64,000 nt of DNA, from positions 62,001-126,000 of the forward strand of contig JAHNEJ010001605.1 in NCBI GenBank assembly GCA_022559845.1, read 5' to 3'. Positions 23,430 through 35,400 of the stretch are shown here, piece by piece. Numbering within the stretch: position 1 is the stretch's first letter; every line of letters starts with the position of its first letter. This DNA is from Amorphophallus konjac. Lineage: Eukaryota; Streptophyta; Magnoliopsida; Alismatales; Araceae. The translations under genes were made by a program, and so were the position numbers. A model generated the notes under the pieces. It was not told the DNA's origin, did not search any database, and saw nothing but the letters and a program-made list of their open reading frames with translations.

Positions 23430-26400
23430 AGTATCGGCCGGTATTGATCTCAAACTGGCAGAAGTAGACTTGTAGAGGCCGGTACCAGTACGAACTAGCC
23501 CAATACAATGCGTACCAGGTGATTATGAATACCATGGGGGAGAGATGGATTGGTTGGATCCGAGTTTGTATCTCTTTTGCCACTGTTGCTATCCTAGTCA
23601 ACAGGAAGCTGACTTCTTTCTTCCATAGTGGCAGGGGACTCCGGCAGGGAGATCTTATGTCTCCTCTCCTCTTTGTACTCATGGCTCATGTTCTTAGTAG
23701 AGTGTGGCAAAGAGCAGAGGGTGCAGATTTGGTCAGGGGTTTCTAGGTTGGGAGAGGCAGTCTTTCAGTCATCCACTTGTAATATGCTGATGATACCATC
23801 ATGTTCTTGGTAGAGGATGAGCAACAACTTTATGTGGAGGAGAGCACTGGTTTGAAGGCTAACTTCAACAAGAGCATGTTTGTTAGTGTTAGTATGGAAG
23901 TGTGCATTTTGGGTTACCAGATAGAAGCTTTCACCATCTCCTACTTGGGACTCTCTCTGACCTCAGGTGTTCTTCGGTGTCCTGATTGATTTCATATTAT
24001 TCAGAGGTATGAGACTAGACTGGCTAGGTGGAAAGACTAGATTGCTATCTTATTGGGACAAACTAGTTCTTTGCAGATCAATTTTGGACAGCTTACCTGT
24101 CTACTTTCTCTGTGTGTTCTAGATATTGAAGAATGTAGTGAAGAAGATTGAGGCAATATAGGGGATATTCTTCTAACATGGGAGTGGGGGATGGCACGAC
24201 ATCAGGTGGGGGAGAGTGGTTGCTAGCAAGGAGCAGGGGGATTGGGATCAAGGATGTTGGAGACTTAATATGGCTCTCTTGTGCAAGTGGTTGTGGAGGT
24301 TGGGGGTAGGGGATGAAGGGCTTTGGGCGCAACTTATCAGGCAAAGGTATTATGGTAGGAGGAGAGTTTGTGATATGGACACACCTGCTATATCCCAGGC
24401 TTCTCCCATTTGGCATGACATTTTTGTTGGGGATACAACCCCGGAGTACCCAGAACAGGAGGACAGGCGACCCTCTTTCTCACGATCCACACACGAGATC
24501 AGAACAGAGAAATAAGGAAAGAATAGAAGAAGAATCACACAAGAACACACAGGGATTTTTACGTGGTTCGGAGGCAAGATGCCTTCCTACGTCCACGGCC
24601 GCAACAGGATTCCACTAGTAATCACCAACCAGATTCCAGGTTACAATACAAAGAGACAGCCCATCCTTTTATACTAGGAGATTAGGGCGTCATTAGTCAG
24701 GGCATTAAGGACAATAATACCCCTAATAAATGTAAACCCTCTTCCGAGATACATCAGACACGCATGCTCGCCTGTCCCCCCAGATGCTCTCCTGGGACCG
24801 AGCATGCCCTCCAGCGACTGCAGATGCTCCCCTGGCATCAGACCAGATCAATGCATTTGCCAAGACTGCGTCGACGCATCGCCAGACAGGGTCGACGCAT
24901 CCAACCCGGACAGCAATGCTCCCCTGACGCCAGTGATGCTCACCAGAGGCCATAGATGCTCCCCTGATACTCCATATGCTCCCGTGCGAGAACGCACAAT
25001 GACATGCTCTCCTGGCATGCTCTCCTGGCACAGTGGATGCTCCCCTGGAGCAGTGGATGCTCCCCTGGATCCCCTGGAGACAGCAAGTGCTCGCCATGCT
25101 CCGCTGATGCAGCGAATGCTCCCCTAGAGCAGTGGATGCTCCCCTGAGACAGAGTGTGATCCCGTGCAGATGCGCATGAGTTCTGACTCCACACTCTAAC
25201 AATCTCCCACTTGGAGTCTGAACTCCAAACAAAGCAAACATCTCAATGTATTAACCCTGCTTAATGTAACTGTAGAAATAAACTGCTACGGCACCCCTCC
25301 ATCAATCATCCATGGAGGCCAACTGAGGACTTGCACAGCCTCAGTTTCTCTGTGGTAACCACCTTGGTGAACATGTCTGCTGGATTCTCTGCACCAAGTA
25401 TTTTCTCCAGCAGCAAAACATCATCTTCAAGCAAACCACGAATGAAGTGATACTTCAGTTGTATGTGCTTAGTCCTTGCATGAAAGACTGGATTCTTGGC
25501 AAGGTGAATTGCACTTTGACTGTCACAAAACAACACACTATTGCTTTGTTCCTTACCCAACTCCTTCAGAAAATTTTTCAGCCATACCATCTCTTTGCTA
25601 GCTTCAGAGATAGCTACATACTCTGCTTCTGTTGTTGAGAGAGCAACAACCTTCTGAAGTTTTGAAACCCAACTCACTGTAGTGCCACCCAAGGTATAAA
25701 CATATCCAGTGGTACTTCTTCTGGTGTCCAGATCACCACCAAGATCTGAATCAACAAAACCTTGTAAGATAACATCACTTTTCCTGAAACAAAGTGACTT
25801 ACCTGAGGTGCCTTTTAGGTATCTCAGAATCCATTTCACTGCCTCCCAGTGTTGCTTGCCCGGATCTGCCATATGTCTGCACACAACTCCCACTGCATGT
25901 GCTATATCCGGCCTGGTACAAATCATGGCATACATCAGACTTCCTACAGCTGATGCATAAGGAATTTTCTTCATGGACTCATGCTCTTCAGCAGACTTTG
26001 GTGACTGCTCTTTAGACAGCTTGAAGTGACTTGCCAAAGGAGTGCTAACTGGTTTTGCATCCTGCATGTTGAATCTGCCCAACACCTTCTGGATGTAACC
26101 TTCTTGAGATAGCTTCACAGTGCCAGCTGTTCTATCTCTCACAATTCTCATCCCAAGAATTTGCTTTGCTGCTCCTAAGTCCTTCATAGCAAATTCCTTT
26201 GATAATTGTATTTTCAGATTGTTAATCTCTGTCATACTTGATCCTGCTATAAGCATATCATCCACGTACAACAACAATATGATATAACAATTATCAAACT
26301 TCTTAAGATAACAACAATGGTCCATATTGCACCTAATGAAACCATTGTTACATATGAATCCATCAAACTTCTTGTACCATTGTCTGGGGGCTTGTTTCAG

Positions 26401-29400
26401 ACCATACAAGCTTTTCTTGAGCTTGCACACAAGGTTTTCTTTGCTTGGGACTGAAAACCCTTCTGGTTGCAACATGTAGATGTCTTCCTCCAAATCACCA
26501 TGGAGAAAAGCTGTCTTCACATCTAGTTGCTCTAAATGTAAGTTCTCAGCAGCAACAATGCTCAACACCAATCTAATAGTGGTTAGTTTCACAACTGGAG
26601 AAAAGATCTCAGTGTAGTCTATACCTTCCTTTTGCTGGAAGCCCTTCACTACCAACCTTGCTTTGTACCTCTTACTGCCATCAGGTTCATCTTTGACTCT
26701 GTAAACCCACTTGTTATGCAATGCCTTCTTGTTCTTAGGGAGTTTAGTTAGCTCCCAAGTCTGATTCTTTTGCAATGAGTTCATCTCATCTTCTATGGCT
26801 AACTCCCACTTAACAGAATCTGTAACCTGCATTGCTTCATCATAACACTCGGGTTCACCTTCGTCAGTCAACAGTAGGTAATGTAAAGATGGAGAATACC
26901 TTTGTGTAGGCCTAGGTATTCTTACAGATCTTCTCAGTTGTACCGGTGTACAAGGTTGTGCTTCTATTTCAGATACATCCTGTATCTTAGCATTCACATC
27001 ATCTTGTGAAATTTCTTCTAGCTCAACCTGTCCACCATTCTCATCTTGTTTCCCTGCACTGTCAGATTCTACAACAGCCCTGTCTTTGTACAAGACATTT
27101 TCATTGAATATAACATTTTTCCTTCTGAGAATTTTTCGATTTTCATCATCCCAAAATCGATATCCAAACTCATCAGAACCATATCCAATGAAAAAACACT
27201 TTATAGACTTAGCATCTAGCTTATCCCTTTCATTAGAATCTACATGCACATATGAAACACAGCCAAAGACTCTCAAGTGTGAAAGATTTACCTCTTTCCC
27301 TGTCCAGGCCTCCTCTGAAATTTCACCATCCAAAGGGACAGATGGTCCTCGGTTTATCAAGAAAGCTGATGTGTTAATTGCATCTGCCCAAAATATTTTA
27401 GGCAGTCCAGCATGTATCCTCATGCTTCTAGCCCGTTCATTCAAGGTTCTATTCATGCGCTCGGCAACTCCATTCTGCTGTGGTGTTCTTGGAACAGTTC
27501 TTTCCATTCTAATACCACTAGCTGCGCAAAAGTCCTTGAATTCCTTGTTGTCATACTCTCCACCATTGTCTGATCTCAGACACTTCACCTTCAAACCTGT
27601 CTCATTCTCTACAAGGGTCTTCCAATTTTTGAAAGTAACAAATACATCAGATTTCCTTTTCAAAAAATAAACCCATACCTTGCGAGTAGAGTCATCAATG
27701 AAAGTGACATAGTAGAGTGAGCCTCCAAGAGATGGTACTGGTGAAGGACCCCATACATCTGTATGTACAAGCTCTAGCTTCTGTGTCTTCAAAGTTCTTA
27801 CAGTCTTTGAGAATGTAACCTTCTTTTGCTTCCCAAAAATACAGTCTTCGCAAAGACCAACTTCCACAGATTTCAAGCCAGACAATTTTCCTTTTGACAG
27901 CAGTACCTTCATCCCTTTCTCACTCATGTGACCAAGCCTGCAGTGCCATATATTGGAGTCAACTCCTGAATTTGCCACTGCCACTATATCTTTGTTGTTG
28001 CTAGTCATGTAGAGAGTACCCATCTTGTTGCCTCGTGCTATAATCATAGCACCTTTGGTGATCTTCCAAGATCCACCCACAAAGGTTGTGACATAACCTT
28101 CATCATCAAGCTGTCCAACAGATATCAAGTTCCTCTTCAAGCCAGGTATATGCCTTACATTCTTTAACTTCCACAAAGTGCCATTTGTGGTCCTTACATT
28201 GACATCACCCTTCCCCACAATATCTAAAGGCTCATCATCAGCAAGATAAACCTTCCCAAAGTTTCCAGCAACATAATTTTGCATACTTTCTTTATGTGAG
28301 GTAGAGTGAAACGACGCACCTGAGTCAAGAATCCATGACTCTAAAGGAGTGTCAACACAAAGAACTAAAGCATCTTGAACTTGCTCTGCTGCAGTTGCAT
28401 TGGCGGACTCTTCATTGTGATTTTTCTTCTTTGGAGCCTTGCAATCTTTCTTTAAGTGCCCCTTTTTACCACAATTCCAGCACCCATCACCACCAAACTT
28501 TGATTGACCTTTCTTCTTGGACCTAGATCTGCTCCTATTTTGACCCCGCTGTTTTGTTCTTCCCCTGCTCTCTGTATTCAATGCAGAACCTGAGACTTCA
28601 CCTGATTCCCTTCTGCGAATATCTTCGCTAAGAATCAAGTCTCGAACCTCATTGAGCTTCAATTTATTTGAACCAGAAGAACTACTTACAGCCGTCACAG
28701 TTGCACCCCAACTTTCAGGTAAGGAGGATAAAATAATCAAGGCCCTAACTTCATCATCAAAGTTTATTTCTACAGAACTCAACTGAGTTGTAATCACATT
28801 GAATTCATTGATGTGGTCTGTAACAGAAGCACCTTCGGCCATCTTCAGATTAAATAAACGACGCATCAAATATACCTTGTTTGAAGCTGAGGGCTTTTCA
28901 TACATATTTGATAGCGCCTTCATCAATCCTGCCGTGGTCTTCTCGTTCACGATGTTGAAGGCGACGTTTCTGGCCAACGTCAAGCGAACAACTCCGAGTG
29001 CTTGTCTGTCTAGTAGATCCCAATCTTCCTTCTTCATCCCTTCCGGCATCGTTCCAAGAAGCGGCTCATGCAGCTTCTTCTGATACAGGTAGTCTTCGAT
29101 CTGCATCTTCCAGAAACCGAAGTCCTTGCCATCGAACTTGTCGATCCTCACCTTTCCTTCATCTGCCGCCATTGCTCCCACTACTCCCTCGAACCAGAAC
29201 AAGGCTCTGATACCAGTTGTTGGGGATACAACCCCGGAGTACCCAGAACAGGAGGACAGGCGACCCTCTTTCTCACGATCCACACACGAGATCAGAACAG
29301 AGAAATAAGGAAAGAATAGAAGAAGAATCACACAAGAACACACAGGGATTTTTACGTGGTTCGGAGGCAAGATGCCTTCCTACGTCCACGGCCGCAACAG

Positions 29401-32400
29401 GATTCCACTAGTAATCACCAACCAGATTCCAGGTTACAATACAAAGAGACAGCCCATCCTTTTATACTAGGAGATTAGGGCGTCATTAGTCAGGGCATTA
29501 AGGACAATAATACCCCTAATAAATGTAAACCCTCTTCCGAGATACATCAGACACGCATGCTCGCCTGTCCCCCCAGATGCTCTCCTGGGACCGAGCATGC
29601 CCTCCAGCGACTGCAGATGCTCCCCTGGCATCAGACCAGATCAATGCATTTGCCAAGACTGCGTCGACGCATCGCCAGACAGGGTCGACGCATCCAACCC
29701 GGACAGCAATGCTCCCCTGACGCCAGTGATGCTCACCAGAGGCCATAGATGCTCCCCTGATACTCCATATGCTCCCGTGCGAGAACGCACAATGACATGC
29801 TCTCCTGGCATGCTCTCCTGGCACAGTGGATGCTCCCCTGGAGCAGTGGATGCTCCCCTGGAGCAGCGGTTGCTCCCCTGGAGACAGCAAGTGCTCGCCA
29901 TGCTCACCTGACGCAGTGATGCTCCCCTGGAGCAGTGGATGCTCCCCTGAGACAGAGTGTGATCCCGTGCAGATGCGCATGAGTTCTGACTGCACGCTCT
30001 AACAATTTTGACTTGCAGGGATATCATCTTCTCCAACGTTCGGGTCTATCTAGGGAAAGACAACTAGTGCATTTTCTAGAAGGACAGATGGTGTGGCAAC
30101 TTTAATCTGGAGGCTTCTATTCCCAACCTTTTTGTGGTCTCTGCTAACCCTTTGGGGTTGGTCGACCAGGCTTTTGGCCCCCAGCTTTCAGGCTGCACCT
30201 GGACACCGACCGCTGAGATGGGGCAGCTCCAAGATCTTTTACTCCTCCTCGACTTCGCCCCGCACCCTCACAGGCGGGATGCGTGTACTTGGAGGTGGGG
30301 AAGGGAGGGGGCCTTCTTTGTTAGGTCTACTTATGCCTTCATCTCTGATGGAGAGATGCGTCACAGATTTGCCCCAAAGGTTTGAAGGCCGAGGAGTCCG
30401 CTGAAAGTGAAGCTCTTTATTTGGAGGATTTCTCATGGGATGTTTCCTTCTCTGTTAGGTCTACTTACGCCTTCATCTCTGACAGAGAGATGCGTCACAG
30501 CTTTGCCCCAAAGGTTTGAAGGCCGAGGAGTCCGCTGAAGGTGAAGCTCTTTACTTGGAGGATTTTCCATGGGAGGTTTCCTACTCAAGGCAGGCTGCTT
30601 CAGTTTGTCCCAGCTATTGAGCCAACTTCCTGCTTATGTGGCCAGGAGGTCGAGACTATGGACCACTTGTTTGTAGGGTGTTCTTCTATTCACAGGAGGT
30701 GTATGAGGGCCTAGCTTTGAGCGCCCGTTGTACACTTGGCCGTCAGAGAGAGGTGCAGCTCTTCATTGAGTCTTGGGACAGGAGGTGGTCCCTCAGAGGT
30801 GATAATATCGTGTGGTGGCTGATCTTGCATGCCACTCTTTAGTTAAGTAACAATAAGATTTTCAGGAGAGAGGTTAGAGCTGAGGACTCTCTTGTATCTA
30901 TCATTTGTGCTAGAGTGAGGAAATGGGTGGAGTTGCTTTGTAATGTGAATTACACAAAGAAAAACATGTGAATTAGAAAATTGAGATTGACATAATCCAC
31001 GAGAAAATATATTAGTTAAAGAATCAGAAAAGGGGTTTCAGGAATAAATTAGATTCTGTGCTTTCACAATATCAGGAATTATTGATGCTTGAAAAAGTGT
31101 ACTTTGAGTGTTATAAGATCATATATGCTTGCAGCTTGTTGGTGTCTTAGGCCAACATGTGGCTATACTTCTGATGGTGATGATGTCAAGAAACTAGCAT
31201 CATGTCAATGCAGGATTTGGCTTCTTACAGAGATTTTCATCTCTGTTTAGTGAAAGGAATGACAGCATTTGGGTTCTGAAGGGAAGACATCCATCTTGGT
31301 TGGCCCGAGGGTACTGCCAGTCCAGACTGGGTCTACTTTAGGCTAGCCTGGTTTGAGCCCCCGATTCTTTTTTTTTTTGGGGTGAGTTTTTTTTTGGATT
31401 GGGGGGGGGGCAGCACTTGTGCACCCAATACATATGACTTGCCATCATCATTCCCAGCCTTTGACTCGTCCCCCTCCAGCCTTAGTCCACCAGCAATGTG
31501 TCTGCTGAAGCAGCTTCCTAAGTAGCTATTACTTACGTAAGGAAAATAATCCTCTCCAAGAGATATTGATGATAGTATTCATATTTGAATGTGTATGGAT
31601 CTACTTGGATGGAACATAATAAATACCTTATTACGCTAATTACAAATCACAAGTAAAAGCTTGAATATGATAGTATCCAAAGATGGATATAAATCAAATA
31701 AAAACTCTAGAAAAAAAATAGGATCCCTCGTTCTAGATGTGCTAGAGAAAAGAATCAGATTATGCAATGATGAAAATGAAAAGGAATGCTCGGTCCAATA
31801 AAGCAGTTGTCTGAAGGCTCCACTGATACACCTTCCATGTCACAACTTTCTCGCTAGAATCCCTTCTTGTTCTAACACCCAAGGTATTCAAACCTGGTAC
31901 TGATTTGGTTACCGCTACTGGTATGAACTGGTATTGGGCGGTACGGTACCAGTTCCTTACCCCCCCCATATATATATATATATATATCCTATCAAAATCA
32001 TCATCATCATCATCATCAGAGTCTTATCCCAACTCTTTGGGGTTGGCTACATGAATCATGTTCCGTCAAAGATTTCTATTAAGTGTTATATTCGTATTTA
32101 AACCCAAGAAACTAATGTCATTTCTAATAACATCGCACCATCTCATTTTAGGCCTTCCCCAAGCTCTTTTACCGACATCCACTAAGAGTCGGCCATATCT
32201 TTTAACCGACGCTGAGTTAGGGCGACGAAGCACATGTCCAAACCATGGTATGCAAAATCGGCCAGGATCGGATCGCCCGATCCGATCGGATTTCGGGCGG
32301 TCCGATCCGATCCCGATCCCTTGTGGACCGATCCCACCCGGGATCGGTCGGATCGCCCGGAATCGCCCGGATCGGGCCGAATCGGCCGATCCCAGGCGAT

Positions 32401-35400
32401 TCTGGGTTGGATCGGCCGATCCCAGGTTGGAGCCATTTGAAATTCAAAAAAAGTGATTTGGGGGGGGAGCCAAGTTGAGGTTTTTGGTCCTTGGGACCTT
32501 TTGACCGGGATTTCCCTCTCTCTCACACACACACCCTTTCATTTCTCATCTATTCCACTCTCCTAAGCAGTGACTTTGTAGTTCCCTCTGTTCCCCTGTC
32601 TTCTTATTATGAACTTTGTTGCCCATACTGTCATTCCAAAGTTTGCAAAACTGACATACTTTATTCTGAATTTGAATGTTAGTCTTCTCTACTACCTTCT
32701 CATTGTTCCAGTCAGACATGCAGGAAGGTAGATGCTCATCATGTTCTTCATGTTGATCCTTAGTAGCATGTTCCATGTAAGATGTAAGTCCATTCTACCT
32801 GATTATTATAATCAGTGAAGAAGCTGTATCATAATCATCATCTATTAAGCTTTGTGTTTGGCAATCTAATTTCATCGTTTTAGGACTGATTATTCTTCCC
32901 TTATATCTATTAAGCTTTGTGTTTGGCAATCTAATCTAATTTCAACTATTTCACATTAATTATGATATAGATCTATGTTAGAATGCTTTTTATATTTTTT
33001 CAGATTTTATCTAATTTTAATTCTAATTTTTTAGACACTTATATCCCTAGCCGAGTCAGCTGGCCTGACTCGGGCTGACTCGGCCGAGATCGGTCCGGGA
33101 TCGCAAGCTGACTCGGGCTGACTCGGCCGAGATCGGTCCGGGATCGGCCGATCCCACCGAGCCGGATCGGTTTTGGGTCGGCCGATCCGATCCCGATCCC
33201 CGATTCGGCCTACCTTGGTCCAAACTACCTGAGTTTATTTTCTCTCATTTTACTATCAATTGGGACTATTCTCAAATCCTTATGGATGTGCTCATTCCTA
33301 ATCTTATTTTTCTTAGTCTTGCCACACATCCAGCTCAGTATCCTCATCTCTGCTATGCACATTTTGTAAATGTGTTCATTTCGTACTGTCTAACACTCGA
33401 TACCATATAACAAAGCAGATCTCACAGTCGTTCTATAAAACCTCCATTTGAGTTTCACAGACATACGACGATCACAGAGGACTCCTGATGTGTTTCTCTA
33501 TTTTAACCAACATGCCTTAATCCTATGTGCAATATTGTCATAAATCTCCCCGTTCTCTTATATGATAGACCCTAAGTACCGAAAGCTACTACTCTTCGGA
33601 ATGTTTTGTTCATCAATTAGAGCTATGTCTTCCTGTACCATTCTCCCATTACTAAAATTACAATGCATAAACTTTGACTTGTTCCTAATAATTTTAAAAT
33701 CTTTAGACTCCAAGGCATACCTCCAACGCTCTAACTTAGCATTTAAAGTATCAATACTCACATCAATTAAGATAATATCATCTGCAAATAACATATACCA
33801 AGGGATATCATCATGCAATTATTTTGTTATTTCATCCATAATTAAGGCAAGGAGATACGGACTTAGTGCAGAACCTTGATGCAAACCAATAGAAACCGGA
33901 AATTCACTAGTCTCCCCAGCAATAGTTCGAACACTAGCAATAGCACCTTCATACATATTCTTAACCAAATCAACATATCTTTGAGAGACTCTTTTCTTTC
34001 TTAATGTCCACCAAATCAATTCTCTCGATACTCGATCATACACCTTCTCTAAATCAAGAAAAATGATATAATTCTCCATTAGCTGCCGTAGTAAGAAAAT
34101 AACTTCTGTAGTAGATCTATTCGGCAAAAAATCAAATCGATTTTTCAATACAATAGTCATACATTAGAGGCGTTTTTCGATTACTCTTTCCCAAAGTTTC
34201 ATAGTATGACTCATAAACTTAATTCCACGGTAATTATTGCAGCTTTGAATATCTCCTTTGTTTTTATAGAAAGGACCACAACACTTTTTCTCCAATCTTC
34301 TGACATTCTCCGTACCTTTAAAATTTTATTGAAAAGTTTAATTAGCCACTGAATACCAATATCTCCTAGGCCTTTCCATACTTCAATAGGTATATCATCT
34401 GGTCCGAAGGCATTGCCCACTTTCATTTTCTTTAAAGCATCCTCCACTTCTGACATCTTGATACGCCTGAAATACTGATATTTATCAAAACTTGTTGACT
34501 CTTGGGTACCTTCTAAAGAGAAATCTTTGACGCAATCTCCATTAGGTAACTTCTGAAAATAACTATGCGTCTATGCCACATCTCTTTAATCTCAAGATCC
34601 TTAGTTAAAACCCTTTGATCTTCACTTTTAATATATCCTATCAAAATCAATTCATTATTTATACAATTAACTTTTATTATGAGGTTCATTTTATAAATAA
34701 CCAACACCCTTTAACACCAACCCCAATCAACCCCAGCTTAGGGCAAAGGCGATGATGGCGAACACCATGGCCCACCCAAGGATGGCAAACTCGGTTTCGG
34801 TCTCGGTTTCGCCCGGGTCCGAAACCGAGTTGACTCGGTTTCGGTTTCGGTTTCGGCCGAAACCGGCCGAAACCCATATAAAAGGTCAAAAAAATTAAAT
34901 TAATTCTAAAAAATATGATAAAAAATCATAAAAAATATTAATAATCACTTAAAATCACAAAAATCATTACACATGCATTTGACTGAATAAGTTAGTGCAA
35001 TAACTTTGAAGTAGACAACTACAAAAATTGAACTTCAAACATTGAACATGTGATAGTTAAAGTAATATTCCATTGTACATTAATACAAGCAGTACAAAAT
35101 TAGACAAAATAGATAAAATAATTGTTACAAAAATTCATTGATTCTTACCTAATATGGATAATAATTATTAGAAGAACCTTCTCCCTCATCGTCTGGCCCT
35201 TGATGTTGATACCCATAACCATGTTGCATGTATGGTCTATATTCACTATAACCAAACAATGAGGTAGCCAAGTCCTGCATCCCTCTTTGGATCCCTCTTG
35301 GAGTGTTTGGTTGGCTTGAGCCGAATCCAGTATCAGCATAAGAATCTTGAGGAAGAGAAGAGGAACTGGCCGGATGGAAGTTGAATGATGGTTCATAACC

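Larger units (their letters stand above)
24425..30004 (-). mobile_element. complete Ty1/copia retrotransposon, Tork/Tnt1-like (5.58 kb)
   Basis: The element has two LTRs (24425-25201 and 29218-30004), a primer-binding site, a polypurine tract, one long gag-pol frame and an exact 5-bp TSD, atttt (24420-24424 and 30005-30009). It is transcribed on the minus strand, opposite to CLPR3. It is inserted in the LINE in intron 4, so it is younger than the LINE. The complete frame and the largely identical LTRs suggest recent insertion; whether it still moves is inference. Confidence 0.96.
22190..30990 (+). mobile_element. L1-like LINE in CLPR3 intron 4, split by two later insertions
   Basis: Three segments (about 22190-22639, 23537-24419 and 30010-30990) join into one degenerate ORF2. 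The first holds the start of the RT domain (QKQGVQDFRDFKSINLLNGT, FQGAFIKGRHIQDNF, LKFDFEKTYDRVNW). The second continues it (GRGLRQGDLMSPLLFVLMAH, and the YADD catalytic motif at 23783-23797). The third holds the zinc-binding tail (CLCGQEVETMDHLFVGC, GDNIVWWLILHATL). A hAT MITE separates segments 1 and 2, and a copia element separates 2 and 3. Stops and a 140-bp internal duplication show it is inactive. Its outer edges are approximate, and no TSD was certain. Confidence 0.8.

Noticed and set aside
24723..25241. 172-codon frame in the copia LTR rich in repeated 'GEH' and 'GASTV' words
   Set aside because: It comes from the 'gatgctcccctgg' array within the LTR, and the other LTR has a different length of it.
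29173..29370. Upstream ATG of the copia frame, adding 66 residues
   Set aside because: It lies within the 5' LTR and crosses the primer-binding site. The start at 29172 gives the normal Gag N-terminus.
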